Shown: positions 8,141 through 15,301 of the stretch, piece by piece
How the letters are laid out: each line of letters opens with the position of its first letter
Numbering within the stretch: position 1 is the stretch's first letter
NCBI RefSeq assembly: GCF_937997405.1
Contig: NZ_CALKTL010000075.1
Span: 1-26,188, forward strand
Direction: 5' to 3'
Source: an uncultured Campylobacter sp.
Lineage (GTDB): Bacteria > Campylobacterota > Campylobacteria > Campylobacterales > Campylobacteraceae
DNA length: 26,188 nt
The notes under the pieces: generated by a model
Told to the model about the DNA's origin: nothing
Databases searched by the model: none
The model's input: the letters and a program-made list of their open reading frames with translations, nothing else
Program-made: the position numbers and the translations under genes

Positions 8141-9252
8141 ATACTTTCGGCGAGAGATTGCGCCTTAGCACCTTCGGCGAGAGCCACGGCGTGGCGATCG
8201 GCGGCGTTTTGGACGGCTTTCCGGCTGGCGTGGAGATCGAGATTTCAAATATCCAAAGCGAGCTTGACCGCCGTAAGCCGGGCGGCAAATACGCTACGCC
8301 GCGTAAAGAAGCCGACGAGATCGAAATTTTAAGCGGGATTTTTGACGGTCGCAGCACCGGCGCGCCGATCGGATTTATCATCCGCAATGCAAACCAGCAC
8401 TCAAAGGACTACGAAAATCTAAAGGATATTTTCCGCCCCGCACACGCCGATTTTTCGTATTTTGCCAAATACGGACTGCGCGATTACCGAGGCGGCGGGC
8501 GGGCAAGCGCGCGCGAAACCGCCGTGCGCGTAGCCGCGGGAGCGTTTGCGCAAATCCTGCTAAATCACTTTAAAATTTCCGTAAAAAGCGGGGTTTGCGG
8601 CGTGGGCGAAATTTACGCGGAAAATTTAGACTTCGACTTTGCGCAAAACAGCGAAATTTTCGCGCTCGATCCCGCCGTAGAGCGCGCGCAGAAGGAGCTA
8701 ATTCTAAGCGTCAAAAATGCGGGCGATAGCATCGGCGGCTGCGTACTAACTCGCGTTACGGGCGTGCCTGCTGGGCTCGGCGAGCCGCTGTACGGCAAGC
8801 TGGATGCGGCGCTTGCGAGCGCGATGATGGGCATAAACGGCGTAAAGGCCGTGCAGATCGGCGCAGGAGTGAAAGCAAGCACGCTAAAAGGTAGCGAAAA
8901 CAACGATTTTATGCGCGCTAGCAATGATGCGATCCGCACCAACGGCGGCAAGATCGGCGCAAATTTTGCAAGCAACAACGCAGGCGGAATCTTAGGCGGC
9001 ATAAGTAGCGGCGCGCCTATCGAGATAACGACGCATTTTAAGCCCACTCCGAGCATTTTCATGGCGCAGCACAGCGTCGACGTGCGCGGCGCGGACGCGG
9101 TCTGCGAGCTGCGCGGGCGGCACGATCCGTGTATCGCCGTGCGCGGCAGCGTCGTAGCCACCGCGATGGCGCGGCTGGCGATCGCCGATGCGCTGCTACT
9201 AAACGCGAGCGCGACGCTGGGGAATTTGAAGCGAATTTACGGCGAGGATTAA
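8137..9252 (+). CDS. aroC: chorismate synthase
   Basis: Catalyses the last shikimate-pathway step, EPSP to chorismate, using reduced flavin. At 371 residues it is of normal length and uninterrupted. The N-terminal signature FGESHG is at residues 13-18. Other conserved blocks are ELDRRKPG, DYRGGGRASARET, GGILGGISSGAPI and the C-terminal RGRHDPC. Start ATG 8137 overlaps the rnc stop by 4 bases and follows an AAGGAGG site. Unlike several neighbours, it has no low-complexity insert. Confidence 0.97.
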   Translation: MNTFGERLRLSTFGESHGVAIGGVLDGFPAGVEIEISNIQSELDRRKPGGKYATPRKEADEIEILSGIFDGRSTGAPIGFIIRNANQHSKDYENLKDIFRPAHADFSYFAKYGLRDYRGGGRASARETAVRVAAGAFAQILLNHFKISVKSGVCGVGEIYAENLDFDFAQNSEIFALDPAVERAQKELILSVKNAGDSIGGCVLTRVTGVPAGLGEPLYGKLDAALASAMMGINGVKAVQIGAGVKASTLKGSENNDFMRASNDAIRTNGGKIGANFASNNAGGILGGISSGAPIEITTHFKPTPSIFMAQHSVDVRGADAVCELRGRHDPCIAVRGSVVATAMARLAIADALLLNASATLGNLKRIYGED

Positions 9253-9264
9253 ATTTAGACGGGC

Positions 9265-9302
9265 GCCCTTAAATTTTGCGAAATTTCATTAAATTTAAGG
9301 GC
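9265..9302 (+). terminator. perfect 12-bp inverted repeat after aroC
   Basis: GCCCTTAAATTT and AAATTTAAGGGC are exact reverse complements separated by 14 bases, beginning 12 bases after the aroC stop. No T tract follows outside the stem. The A/T half of the stem could still slow the polymerase. Position and strength suggest transcript termination or 3' end protection. Confidence 0.45.
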
Positions 9303-9379
9303 CGAGCGATGAAATCCCCGCGAGCGAGGTGGGCAAATTTTAAATTTACGCGGTAGGCTTATCGCGACAAGGAGAGCAA

Positions 9380-10711
9380 ATGAGACTTGAGCGTATCGGC
9401 GAGTACTCGGCGCTGATCGCGCGCATAGAGGCGATCAACGCCGCGGCGTTCCCCGAAATCGAGCGTATCAGCATAAAAAATTTCTTAAAAATGTCGCGTA
9501 AAGGACAGCTTGAAATCGCGGCGATTTTCGAGGATTTTAGCGCCCTAAGTACTGGCGGCGCAGCTGATAAGCATTACGTGGCGGAAAGTGAAAATTTATG
9601 TGCGCCGCAATATCGCGACGAAGCTAACCAAAATCGCAGTACTGCGGATAAAAATTATGATGCGGATAACCGCAGCGCGGCAGAATTTGCCTCTTGGAAT
9701 TCTGAAAATCGCAGCGTGATAGGTAAAAAATCTAATGCGACGTGTGAAAAATCCAGCTTGGAAAGTAAAAATCCCAGCGCAGAGGCAAGCGAAAATTCAA
9801 GCGCGGCGGCGCAAAATTTAAGCGGCGAGGAGCTCGTTGGGTTTTGCGTCTATAGGACCGAGCAAACCTACAAGCGCGCGGTTTTGCACCACAAACAGCC
9901 ACCGCCTCGATTAAATGCGGATAAAATTTTAAGATCCAAAGCCCATAGCGGCGCGGAATTCGCTTGCGATGCGGGATCTTTCGGTACTGCGAGCGACGAA
10001 ATTTCAAGCTACGTTACGAGCGACGAAATTTCAGATTTAAGCGTTAGCGACGGGGTTTTGGGCGCGGGCGTGGATCAAGGGCTAGTGAGCGATAATATAA
10101 AACGCGCGGACGGCGATTTAAAGCAGGCTAGTGCGGGAGAAATACTATGCCGCGGTGCCGCGACAGATAAAATTTCAAATGTGAGCGTGCACGACGAAAT
10201 TTTACCGAGCGCTACGGAGAGCGAAATTTCGTCCGATGCCGCAAAGGGAAAGATTTTGTGCTACGATAAAAGCGGGATTTCGTGCCGCGATGAAAGTAAA
10301 ATTTCGAGTTGCGAGAAGAGCGAACCCTCAAGCGGCAAGCAGAGCGGGATTTTTTACGTGGCCTACCTCGGCATCGATGCGAAATTTCGCGGGCTGGGGA
10401 TCGGCTCAAGGCTGCTCGCGCTCATCGTCACGCAAAATCCGCGCGCGCAAATCGTCCTTGACATCGAGCCACCGCACGAGGACGCGCCCAATCTCGCGCA
10501 GCGCCTGCGCCGCATAGAATTCTACGGCAGGCACGGCTTTCGGCGCTGCGGCAAGTTTTTCAACTACGCGGGGCTAAGCTTCGAGATCCTTGCCAAGCCG
10601 CCGCTAAGCGCGCCGCAGCAGGGATTTGACGTAGCGAGCTTCGTGAAATTTATCGGCACGGGCAATAAATTTAGATTTAAAATCACCGACGCGCCACTAT
10701 ACAAAAACTAA
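9380..10711 (+). CDS. GNAT acetyltransferase split by two low-complexity inserts
   Basis: The conserved pieces form one GNAT fold. Residues 1-52 give the N-terminal strand and helices (AAFPEIERISIKNFLK). Around 149-160 is a strand, GEELVGFCVYR. From about 323 onward are FYVAYLGIDAKFRGLGIGSRLL, with the acetyl-CoA motif RGLGIG, and then the C-terminal IEFYGRHGFRRCGKFFNY. Between them lie about 95 residues (53-148) and about 150 residues (170-322) of Ser/Asn/Asp/Lys-rich sequence with internal repeats such as SDEIS. These inserts make the protein 443 residues, where a plain GNAT of this type would be near 200. Start ATG 9380 follows AAGGAGAG. The substrate is unknown. The stop overlaps the next gene's start by one base. 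Confidence 0.75.
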   Translation: MRLERIGEYSALIARIEAINAAAFPEIERISIKNFLKMSRKGQLEIAAIFEDFSALSTGGAADKHYVAESENLCAPQYRDEANQNRSTADKNYDADNRSAAEFASWNSENRSVIGKKSNATCEKSSLESKNPSAEASENSSAAAQNLSGEELVGFCVYRTEQTYKRAVLHHKQPPPRLNADKILRSKAHSGAEFACDAGSFGTASDEISSYVTSDEISDLSVSDGVLGAGVDQGLVSDNIKRADGDLKQASAGEILCRGAATDKISNVSVHDEILPSATESEISSDAAKGKILCYDKSGISCRDESKISSCEKSEPSSGKQSGIFYVAYLGIDAKFRGLGIGSRLLALIVTQNPRAQIVLDIEPPHEDAPNLAQRLRRIEFYGRHGFRRCGKFFNYAGLSFEILAKPPLSAPQQGFDVASFVKFIGTGNKFRFKITDAPLYKN

Positions 10712-11400
10712 TGCAAAAGCCCGAATTCAGCCTCATCTGCGACGATACGTTTTATAAAATTTTCTCCGCCTCTATCCTTGCGTTTTTTTGCATTTTTATC
10801 TCTTTGGACATCGGCGGATCGGGGGAGCTGTTTTACACGGACAGCCCGCTACGCTCGCAGCAAGCCAAACCTAGTCTGACGATCGTTTTTATGTTTTTAG
10901 CGTTACTTTATCTGCGAAGCGGTAGCAAAGAGGCGGCGCGCGTGGAATTTGACGGGCTTAAAATATCCTTTCGCAGAGGGCTAGACAAATACGATCTTAT
11001 GCTTGGATGCGTCGATCTGATAGAGCCGTCGTTCGGCTTCGTGCGGACGTTTCGCGTACCGTTTATAAGCTACGAGCGGTTTTTGAAACTGCAAGAAATT
11101 TTAAAATTCTTGCTTCTTTTCGCATACGTCGCGGGCGTGTTTTTGACGATCAAATTCGGCTTTGTCGAAGCTGCGATCTATGCAGCGACGGGCATTTTTG
11201 CGATTTTGATCGCTTCAAAGCTCGTCGTCGCGCGAAGGCTAGACGGACGAGCGGGGCTACGACTACGCGACTGCCTGCTACTGCGCGGGAGGGACGATAC
11301 GGGTGCTGCGGTATTTTTTTGCATCCGTCCTAGCCGCGCCGAGCGCGAGGCTTTACGCATATATTTTTTGAAAAATTTCAGCTACGACATTAAGGCGTGA
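10711..11400 (+). CDS. membrane protein of unknown function, paralogue A
   Basis: Start ATG 10711 shares its A with the GNAT stop (TAATG), so translation is probably coupled. The 229 residues hold two N-terminal membrane helices (about 17-36 and 53-68), a cytoplasmic strand-rich segment (ARVEFDGLKISFRRG to FRVPFISYERFLKL), and two further helices (about 128-170). The C-terminal strand-helix unit is VFFCIRPSRAEREALRIYFLK. Its order of elements matches the gene at 11791-12642. Both look like distant members of one family, possibly with a PH-like cytoplasmic domain. No function can be assigned. Confidence 0.6.
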   Translation: MQKPEFSLICDDTFYKIFSASILAFFCIFISLDIGGSGELFYTDSPLRSQQAKPSLTIVFMFLALLYLRSGSKEAARVEFDGLKISFRRGLDKYDLMLGCVDLIEPSFGFVRTFRVPFISYERFLKLQEILKFLLLFAYVAGVFLTIKFGFVEAAIYAATGIFAILIASKLVVARRLDGRAGLRLRDCLLLRGRDDTGAAVFFCIRPSRAEREALRIYFLKNFSYDIKA

Positions 11401-11411
11401 AATTTTTCGGT

Positions 11412-11441
11412 TTTCAGCGTAAAATTTAGACCCGCGAGGTA
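11412..11441 (+). repeat. 30-base direct repeat, copy 1
   Basis: Begins TTTCAGCGTAAAATTTAG and ends ACCCGCGAGGTA. It matches 12659-12688 at 29 of 30 positions; the difference is A versus G at base 26. It starts 12 bases after the stop of paralogue A. Confidence 0.85.
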
Positions 11442-11576
11442 ATCTGGCTACGGCTAAACGTAAACGAAGCGCAAAGGCGGATATTGCGCGAGTATTTCGC
11501 GGCGAGATTGGGGTTAGGTTTCGAGCAAATTCCACTCACGGCAGTCGCAGATGAGATCACTCGATGCTCGCAGTAG
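11433..11576 (+). pseudogene. relic of a third membrane-protein paralogue (C-terminal end)
   Basis: An open stretch with no start codon of its own runs from just after a TAG at 11427 to a TAG at 11574. It encodes EVIWLRLNVNEAQRRILREY and continues FAARLGLGFEQ. This lines up with the last strand and helix of paralogue A (VFFCIRPSRAEREALRIYFL) and of paralogue B (YFLINIYSRRDLDEILEYF). The family's membrane helices are missing, and the preceding sequence is the 30-base repeat. It is most simply read as the 3' stub of a deleted copy. The similarity is judged by eye over about 25 residues. Confidence 0.4.
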
Positions 11577-11749
11577 TCCTCGAAGCAGTCGCAAATAAGC
11601 TCGCTCTGTGTCTGAAAAGCCCCATAATTAGTCGCAAAGATTCACATTGTCCGCCCGCTTAACGAGGATGATCGCCGCTCGTCGCAACTAGCCGCAAGCA
11701 CCTCTGCAAATACCCCGCATCTTTAAACGCGCCGAAAGCGAGGCGGTGA

Positions 11750-11755
11750 TAAAAT
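11750..11755 (+). promoter_or_regulatory. -10 box for paralogue B
   Basis: Reads GATAAAAT (gnTAnaAT type). A transcription start near 11762 would give a leader of about 29 bases before ATG 11791. A GTG at 11746 in the same frame lies inside this box and is therefore not the start. Confidence 0.5.
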
Positions 11756-11790
11756 GCACTTCGTCAAAAATCATACCGAAAAGGAATTTT

Positions 11791-12642
11791 ATGAGGGATT
11801 ATGACAAAGAGCCGATCAAAATCATAGATAGAGCGGTTTACTTTCAAAACAATATCGTTCTTTTCCTTTCACTCGGTTGCCTATATAAAATATTCAATTT
11901 AGAAGTTACTCCGTTAAACTTGAAATTTTACACGCATTTTAGTACCGATTTAGTTATGTTTATCGTAGTGGTCTTTTTATTGTTGCCGGCTACACTACTT
12001 TGGCCTATTAAAAGAAAGGGTAGTCTCGCGTATTTTTTATTGGAAAATAATAAAATCAGCTATATAAATGCTTTCGACGATAAGCCCGGATCACTAAATC
12101 AGGCGTTGAATGATTTTTATTTTGTCAAGAAAGAGGAAGTAATAAAAATTTGCGATGCCTGCGATATAGATAAGGTGAGTTTTTGCATTATATCAGAGCT
12201 ATACGATAGCTACGGAAGATTTCACTATTTTTCGTCCTACGAGCTGTATAAAAAATCGTCCATAGGGGTACACATAGGAAAGGTTGTATTGTTTTTATAT
12301 CATACGATAAATTTCATATTGTTCATCTTGCCGTTTAAAATTTATATGCTGATAAGAGCGGATGAGCCTTTGGGCTTAATCCGCAAAAATATCGTGCTAA
12401 GGTTCAAAAATAGAAATTACTTCCTTATAAATATATATTCTAGGCGAGATCTGGATGAGATACTAGAGTATTTTAAGCAAAAAGGCGTCCAAGTTACGGA
12501 TAAAGTGGTCTTTATGCCGCAGGCGCAAAATAAAGGCTTGTTTACCGATAAAAACGAAATTTGGAGCGATGATTTCGGTGATACGCAAATTCCAAAAGAC
12601 ACGTTTAAGCGAAAGCTTAGGCGATTTTTTAGCTTGGATTGA
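11791..12642 (+). CDS. membrane protein of unknown function, paralogue B, AT-rich
   Basis: Start ATG 11791 is 5 bases after AAGGA. The 283 residues contain two N-terminal membrane helices (VLFLSLGCLYKIF; DLVMFIVVVFLLLPATLLW) and a cytoplasmic segment. A further hydrophobic stretch follows (VVLFLYHTINFILFILPFKIYMLI), then a strand-helix end (NYFLINIYSRRDLDEILEYF). The layout parallels paralogue A at 10711-11400. The gene is visibly more AT-rich than its neighbours, with many ATA, AGA and TTA codons. It is bracketed by the 30-base direct repeat. Both facts suggest acquisition from elsewhere or a recent rearrangement. Function unknown. Confidence 0.65.
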   Translation: MRDYDKEPIKIIDRAVYFQNNIVLFLSLGCLYKIFNLEVTPLNLKFYTHFSTDLVMFIVVVFLLLPATLLWPIKRKGSLAYFLLENNKISYINAFDDKPGSLNQALNDFYFVKKEEVIKICDACDIDKVSFCIISELYDSYGRFHYFSSYELYKKSSIGVHIGKVVLFLYHTINFILFILPFKIYMLIRADEPLGLIRKNIVLRFKNRNYFLINIYSRRDLDEILEYFKQKGVQVTDKVVFMPQAQNKGLFTDKNEIWSDDFGDTQIPKDTFKRKLRRFFSLD

Positions 12643-12658
12643 AGAGCGATTCCGCCCG

Positions 12659-12688
12659 TTTCAGCGTAAAATTTAGACCCGCGGGGTA
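12659..12688 (+). repeat. 30-base direct repeat, copy 2
   Basis: 29/30 identical to 11412-11441. It begins 17 bases after the stop of paralogue B. Its last two bases are the TA of the -10 box of the following lipoprotein gene, a box that copy 1 lacks. Confidence 0.85.
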
Positions 12689-12692
12689 GAAT
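12687..12692 (+). promoter_or_regulatory. -10 box for the lipoprotein gene
   Basis: Reads GGTAGAAT, of the gnTAnaAT type. The transcription start should be near 12699, giving a leader of about 20 bases with GGAG (12711-12714) before ATG 12720. Confidence 0.45.
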
Positions 12693-12719
12693 TACAAAAA
12701 TTTTTACACGGAGCAAACA

Positions 12720-13334
12720 ATGAAAAATTTCTTTCTAGCCGCAATAGTTTGCGCGCTTTTTAGCGGTTGCGCATATGAAGCGCAGTTTAATCAAAACGCC
12801 GATGTGGCGCCGCTTGACGACACTATAAGCGCGACCAACGCCATGCAAAGTGCGCTCATTTACATCCCTGGCGAGCTAATGGGGACAAAAAGCTACGTCG
12901 CAAGCTCGAAGTTAGGCAGAGACGATGAGCTTAAAATCGATGTCGGCGAGTTCGTCGCAGGCGAGGCAAAGCGCTTCTTCGGCACCTACCTAAGGCGCGT
13001 AAGCGTTACCGACGACGAAAAAGCGCTGCAAGGCAAAGGGCTCGTCATTGCACCCGAGCTTAGCTCATTCGGCTTTGGCTTTTACAGCTCCGATGGCATC
13101 GATGTTTCGGCAAAGCCCTTCGTACGCTACAATCTACGCCTAAAAATGTTTAAAAACGGAAAGCCGATCTACAACCAAAATATCGCCGTAAACGAGCGCA
13201 ACTTCGGCGAGGAGGAGTTTTTCGGCGGCGGTCAGGGCTCATACGCACAGATCGGCGGGATCTTTCAAAAATCGATGGCGAATGATTACGCCGTGCACGC
13301 TAGAGAGATTTTGGACGTAATCAACGACAACTAA
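12720..13334 (+). CDS. predicted lipoprotein, 204 aa
   Basis: A short signal peptide ends in the lipobox LFSGC (Cys17), so the product should be lipidated. The mature part is mixed alpha/beta. It includes a segment with DVGEFVAGEAKRFF, a strand KGLVIAPELSSFGFGF, and a late YNLRLKMFKNGKPIYNQ. The strand pattern recalls lipoproteins that bind or assist envelope transport machines, but I cannot place it in a family. The start is supported by GGAG upstream and by the signal peptide. Confidence 0.75.
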   Translation: MKNFFLAAIVCALFSGCAYEAQFNQNADVAPLDDTISATNAMQSALIYIPGELMGTKSYVASSKLGRDDELKIDVGEFVAGEAKRFFGTYLRRVSVTDDEKALQGKGLVIAPELSSFGFGFYSSDGIDVSAKPFVRYNLRLKMFKNGKPIYNQNIAVNERNFGEEEFFGGGQGSYAQIGGIFQKSMANDYAVHAREILDVINDN

Positions 13335-13852
13335 TCGCGCTTGCGCCTTTGTGCATAGTAAGCGGCATCTGGTCGATTATTTTTGCCTGCCGTCTTGTGG
13401 TAAAATTTGTCGCGGCGATCTTGCAGCAAGCGCTTGCGGATCGTTGCGCCTAAATTTTGTTTATTGATATAATTAGCATGGCTTTAAAATACTCAAATGC
13501 GCGCTTACTTGTAAGATTTATCTCGCCTGCGGCATTAAATCCTTTTGATACCGAGTTTGCTGGTGCTCTAGGCATCAAATTTAATCCCGCAAGCTGGGTA
13601 AATTCCGTAAAAATCACGTTATGAAATTTAACTCAGCAGTTCGTATTTAAGTGCAGCTAGCCAATAAATTCCTCACCTTGACATACTGCTTAATTCCGTA
13701 TTTTATGGCCAAATCCTGCAAATAAATTTTTCGCGTTCGCTGCTGCACTTGGATCAAATTATATGCTCGCGGCACCAAAAATTCGATCTAAATTTAAAGC
13801 ACCGATTAATATTAATTTTTATATCATTACTAAATTTTTTAAGGAGAGAATT
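13335..13852 (+). other. intergenic region with an orphan promoter
   Basis: About 520 bases. The clearest element is a TATAAT at 13468-13473. A 48-codon frame (ATG 13478 to TGA 13622-13624) begins almost at the predicted transcript start and has no ribosome-binding site. I do not support it as a gene. A small RNA is equally possible. The last 50 bases lead into the next gene and contain its AAGGAGAG site. Confidence 0.45.
13468..13473 (+). promoter_or_regulatory. orphan -10 box
   Basis: A perfect TATAAT in the context GATATAATTAG, with TTGCGC 18 bases upstream as a possible -35. The predicted start near 13480 is about 370 bases before the next supported gene. It may drive a small RNA or a long leader. 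Confidence 0.35.
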
Positions 13853-14245
13853 ATGAAAAAGTTTTTATTACTTCCGTTTGCTTTCGCGGCGCTTTTTGCG
13901 GCACCAAGCTGCGATAATGTCCAGCTCAAAGCGGCTGTGGAAGGTATCAATAAGAGTGCACCGCTGAGAGTCGATGAGATTACCACTTTAACGGGCGCCG
14001 AGTGCAAGGATGGTAGCTTCATCTATAACTACGAGCTAAATGACGGCATGGGGATGAAATTTGACAGTGTCGGAAATGATCAAAAAACCGTGATACAAAA
14101 TGTCATAGATAGCCAAAATAAGCAAATTTTTTGCAATCAGATGAAGGTAATGCATCCGCTAATAAACAGCGCGATATGGAGCTATAAGATAAAAAGTGGC
14201 GAAGAATTTATAAGGGTAGAATTTAAGCCTAGCGACTGCAAGTAG
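13853..14245 (+). CDS. exported four-cysteine protein, copy 1
   Basis: Start ATG 13853 follows AAGGAGAG. The in-frame extension back to 13763 has no ribosome-binding site and is rejected. The 130 residues begin with a signal peptide (KKFLLLPFAFAALFAAPS) followed directly by Cys20. The APSC junction is not a strong lipobox, so signal peptidase I cleavage is equally likely. Cysteines at 20, 52, 95 and 129 suggest two disulfides in the periplasm. The block INKSAPLRVDEITTLTGAEC and then DGSFIYNYELN are shared with the minus-strand gene at 14822-15301 (INEGAPRRIDDATILKGAAC and EGSFIYDYALN). Function unknown. Confidence 0.75.
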   Translation: MKKFLLLPFAFAALFAAPSCDNVQLKAAVEGINKSAPLRVDEITTLTGAECKDGSFIYNYELNDGMGMKFDSVGNDQKTVIQNVIDSQNKQIFCNQMKVMHPLINSAIWSYKIKSGEEFIRVEFKPSDCK

Positions 14246-14821
14246 GGCTTGCGCGAGATTTAAAATTTAGCGCGGCGTGAGTCTTTGCCTGCTTGCTCGC
14301 GCCGAATTCGTTTAAAATTTATCCGCTTCGCTTTTGATTTCGCCTGTGCAAAAGCAACATGCTAAAATCTCTGCTTAGCTTTTACAGCGCCGCCGCGTAT
14401 AGCATGGCGCGGATCAGCGTGCATTTTGCCGTCACAAAGCGCTAAACGCGCCGAGTCTTTTTTAAGCCGCGATCTAATTTTGCGTCAGATTCTGCCAGTG
14501 GCGTTTTTCATTAAAATTTGACTATTTCACGCGGAATTATATCTATGTAGCAGCGCAAACACCGCGTAAAGCTTTCGCGCGAAATTCTATAAGTTACGGA
14601 ATTTTATTTGAAACAGCATCGTAGATTTTGAGTCAGAATTTTAGGATTTATTGTGACGCTGCACCTGCTGCGATGAAATCTTACTAAATTTTATCCGCGA
14701 CCTGCTCACATAAATTCTGCGTCAAAGCATGAGCCTGTTCACAAACTTGCAGATGTGTCAGCCGCCAATGTGCCGCCACACAAAACGCGGCTAATCAAAT
14801 GCTTCGCTTGGGTTTTAAAAT
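14246..14821 (+). other. intergenic region between convergent paralogues
   Basis: About 575 bases with no supportable coding region. It holds a hairpin near its left end (14273-14304) and an isolated GCTAAAAT promoter-like word at 14361-14368 with no gene after it. It may be decayed sequence, but I see no recognisable relic. Confidence 0.55.
14273..14304 (+). terminator. possible terminator after Cys-4 copy 1
   Basis: CGGCGTGAG pairs with CTCGCGCCG as a 9-bp stem containing one T-G wobble, around a 14-base loop, 28 bases after the stop codon. No T tract follows, so the call is tentative. Confidence 0.3.
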
Positions 14822-15301
14822 TCACCGCGCACAACTGCTTTTATCCAGCGTGATTTTTATTGGCGGCAAGCCCTTTATTTCGTAATTTAACACCATCGCT
14901 TTGCCAAGCTCCCGCAGGCGCCGCGAAAAATCCGTGCTGCAAAAGCTGACCTTCGCCTTGGCAAACAGCATCTCTTTTAAAATTTCCGCATCGCCCGCAT
15001 CCAGTGCGCTGAGGTCTAAATTCGGCGAGCTATTTAGCGCGTAATCGTATATGAAGCTACCCTCTTCGCATGCGGCGCCTTTTAAAATCGTAGCATCGTC
15101 GATCCTACGTGGCGCACCCTCGTTTATCCGCGCTAGCGCATCTCGCACCTGCTTGCTTTCGCAGAAATTTCGCTCTAGCTCGCTGCGTTTTTTCTCCGCA
15201 TAAAATTCCATCGCTACGTTTGCCAAAATTCCGATTCCAAATAATACAAGTAAAATTTTAATCGGCTTATTTAGCCGCACACTTAAGCTTCGCGCGTCCA
15301 T
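14822..15301 (-). CDS. membrane-anchored four-cysteine protein, copy 2
   Basis: Start chosen is ATG 15301 (MDARSLSVRL), 7 bases after AAAGGG. A GTG 21 bases upstream in the same frame has no site. The ATG shares its A with the TGA of the upstream methyltransferase frame, so translation is probably coupled. The 159 residues have an N-terminal membrane helix (ILLVLFGIGILANVAMEFY) serving as signal anchor instead of a cleavable peptide. The exported domain carries four cysteines at positions equivalent to those of the gene at 13853-14245, plus the shared GAACEEGSFIYDYALN block. It is a clear paralogue, inverted relative to copy 1. Confidence 0.75.
   Translation of the reverse strand: MDARSLSVRLNKPIKILLVLFGIGILANVAMEFYAEKKRSELERNFCESKQVRDALARINEGAPRRIDDATILKGAACEEGSFIYDYALNSSPNLDLSALDAGDAEILKEMLFAKAKVSFCSTDFSRRLRELGKAMVLNYEIKGLPPIKITLDKSSCAR

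Larger units (their letters stand above)
11401..11790 (+). other. intergenic region with repeat, gene relic and short tandem words
   Basis: It contains the first copy of a 30-base repeat (11412-11441), a coding relic (11433-11576), and several copies of an AGTCGCARAT-type word between about 11541 and 11690. The promoter and ribosome-binding site of the next gene follow. Apart from the relic it looks non-coding. Confidence 0.6.

Noticed and set aside
7740..8168. Open frame of 142 codons overlapping rnc and aroC
   Set aside because: It is a by-product of the biased composition of the rnc tail. The rnc and aroC frames are both clearly coding, and no ribosome-binding site supports this one.
8613..9161. 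182-codon minus-strand frame inside aroC
   Set aside because: Antisense shadow of a strongly conserved gene; its Ser/Ala/Pro-rich product has no recognisable feature.
11353..11535. Minus-strand frame sharing LPRGSKFYAE with another at 12417-12716
   Set aside because: The shared peptide comes from the antisense of the 30-base DNA repeat. Neither frame has a ribosome-binding site, and both overlap better-supported genes.
13763..13852. 30-residue N-terminal extension of the first Cys-4 protein
   Set aside because: No ribosome-binding site, and it would bury the signal peptide. ATG 13853 follows AAGGAGAG.
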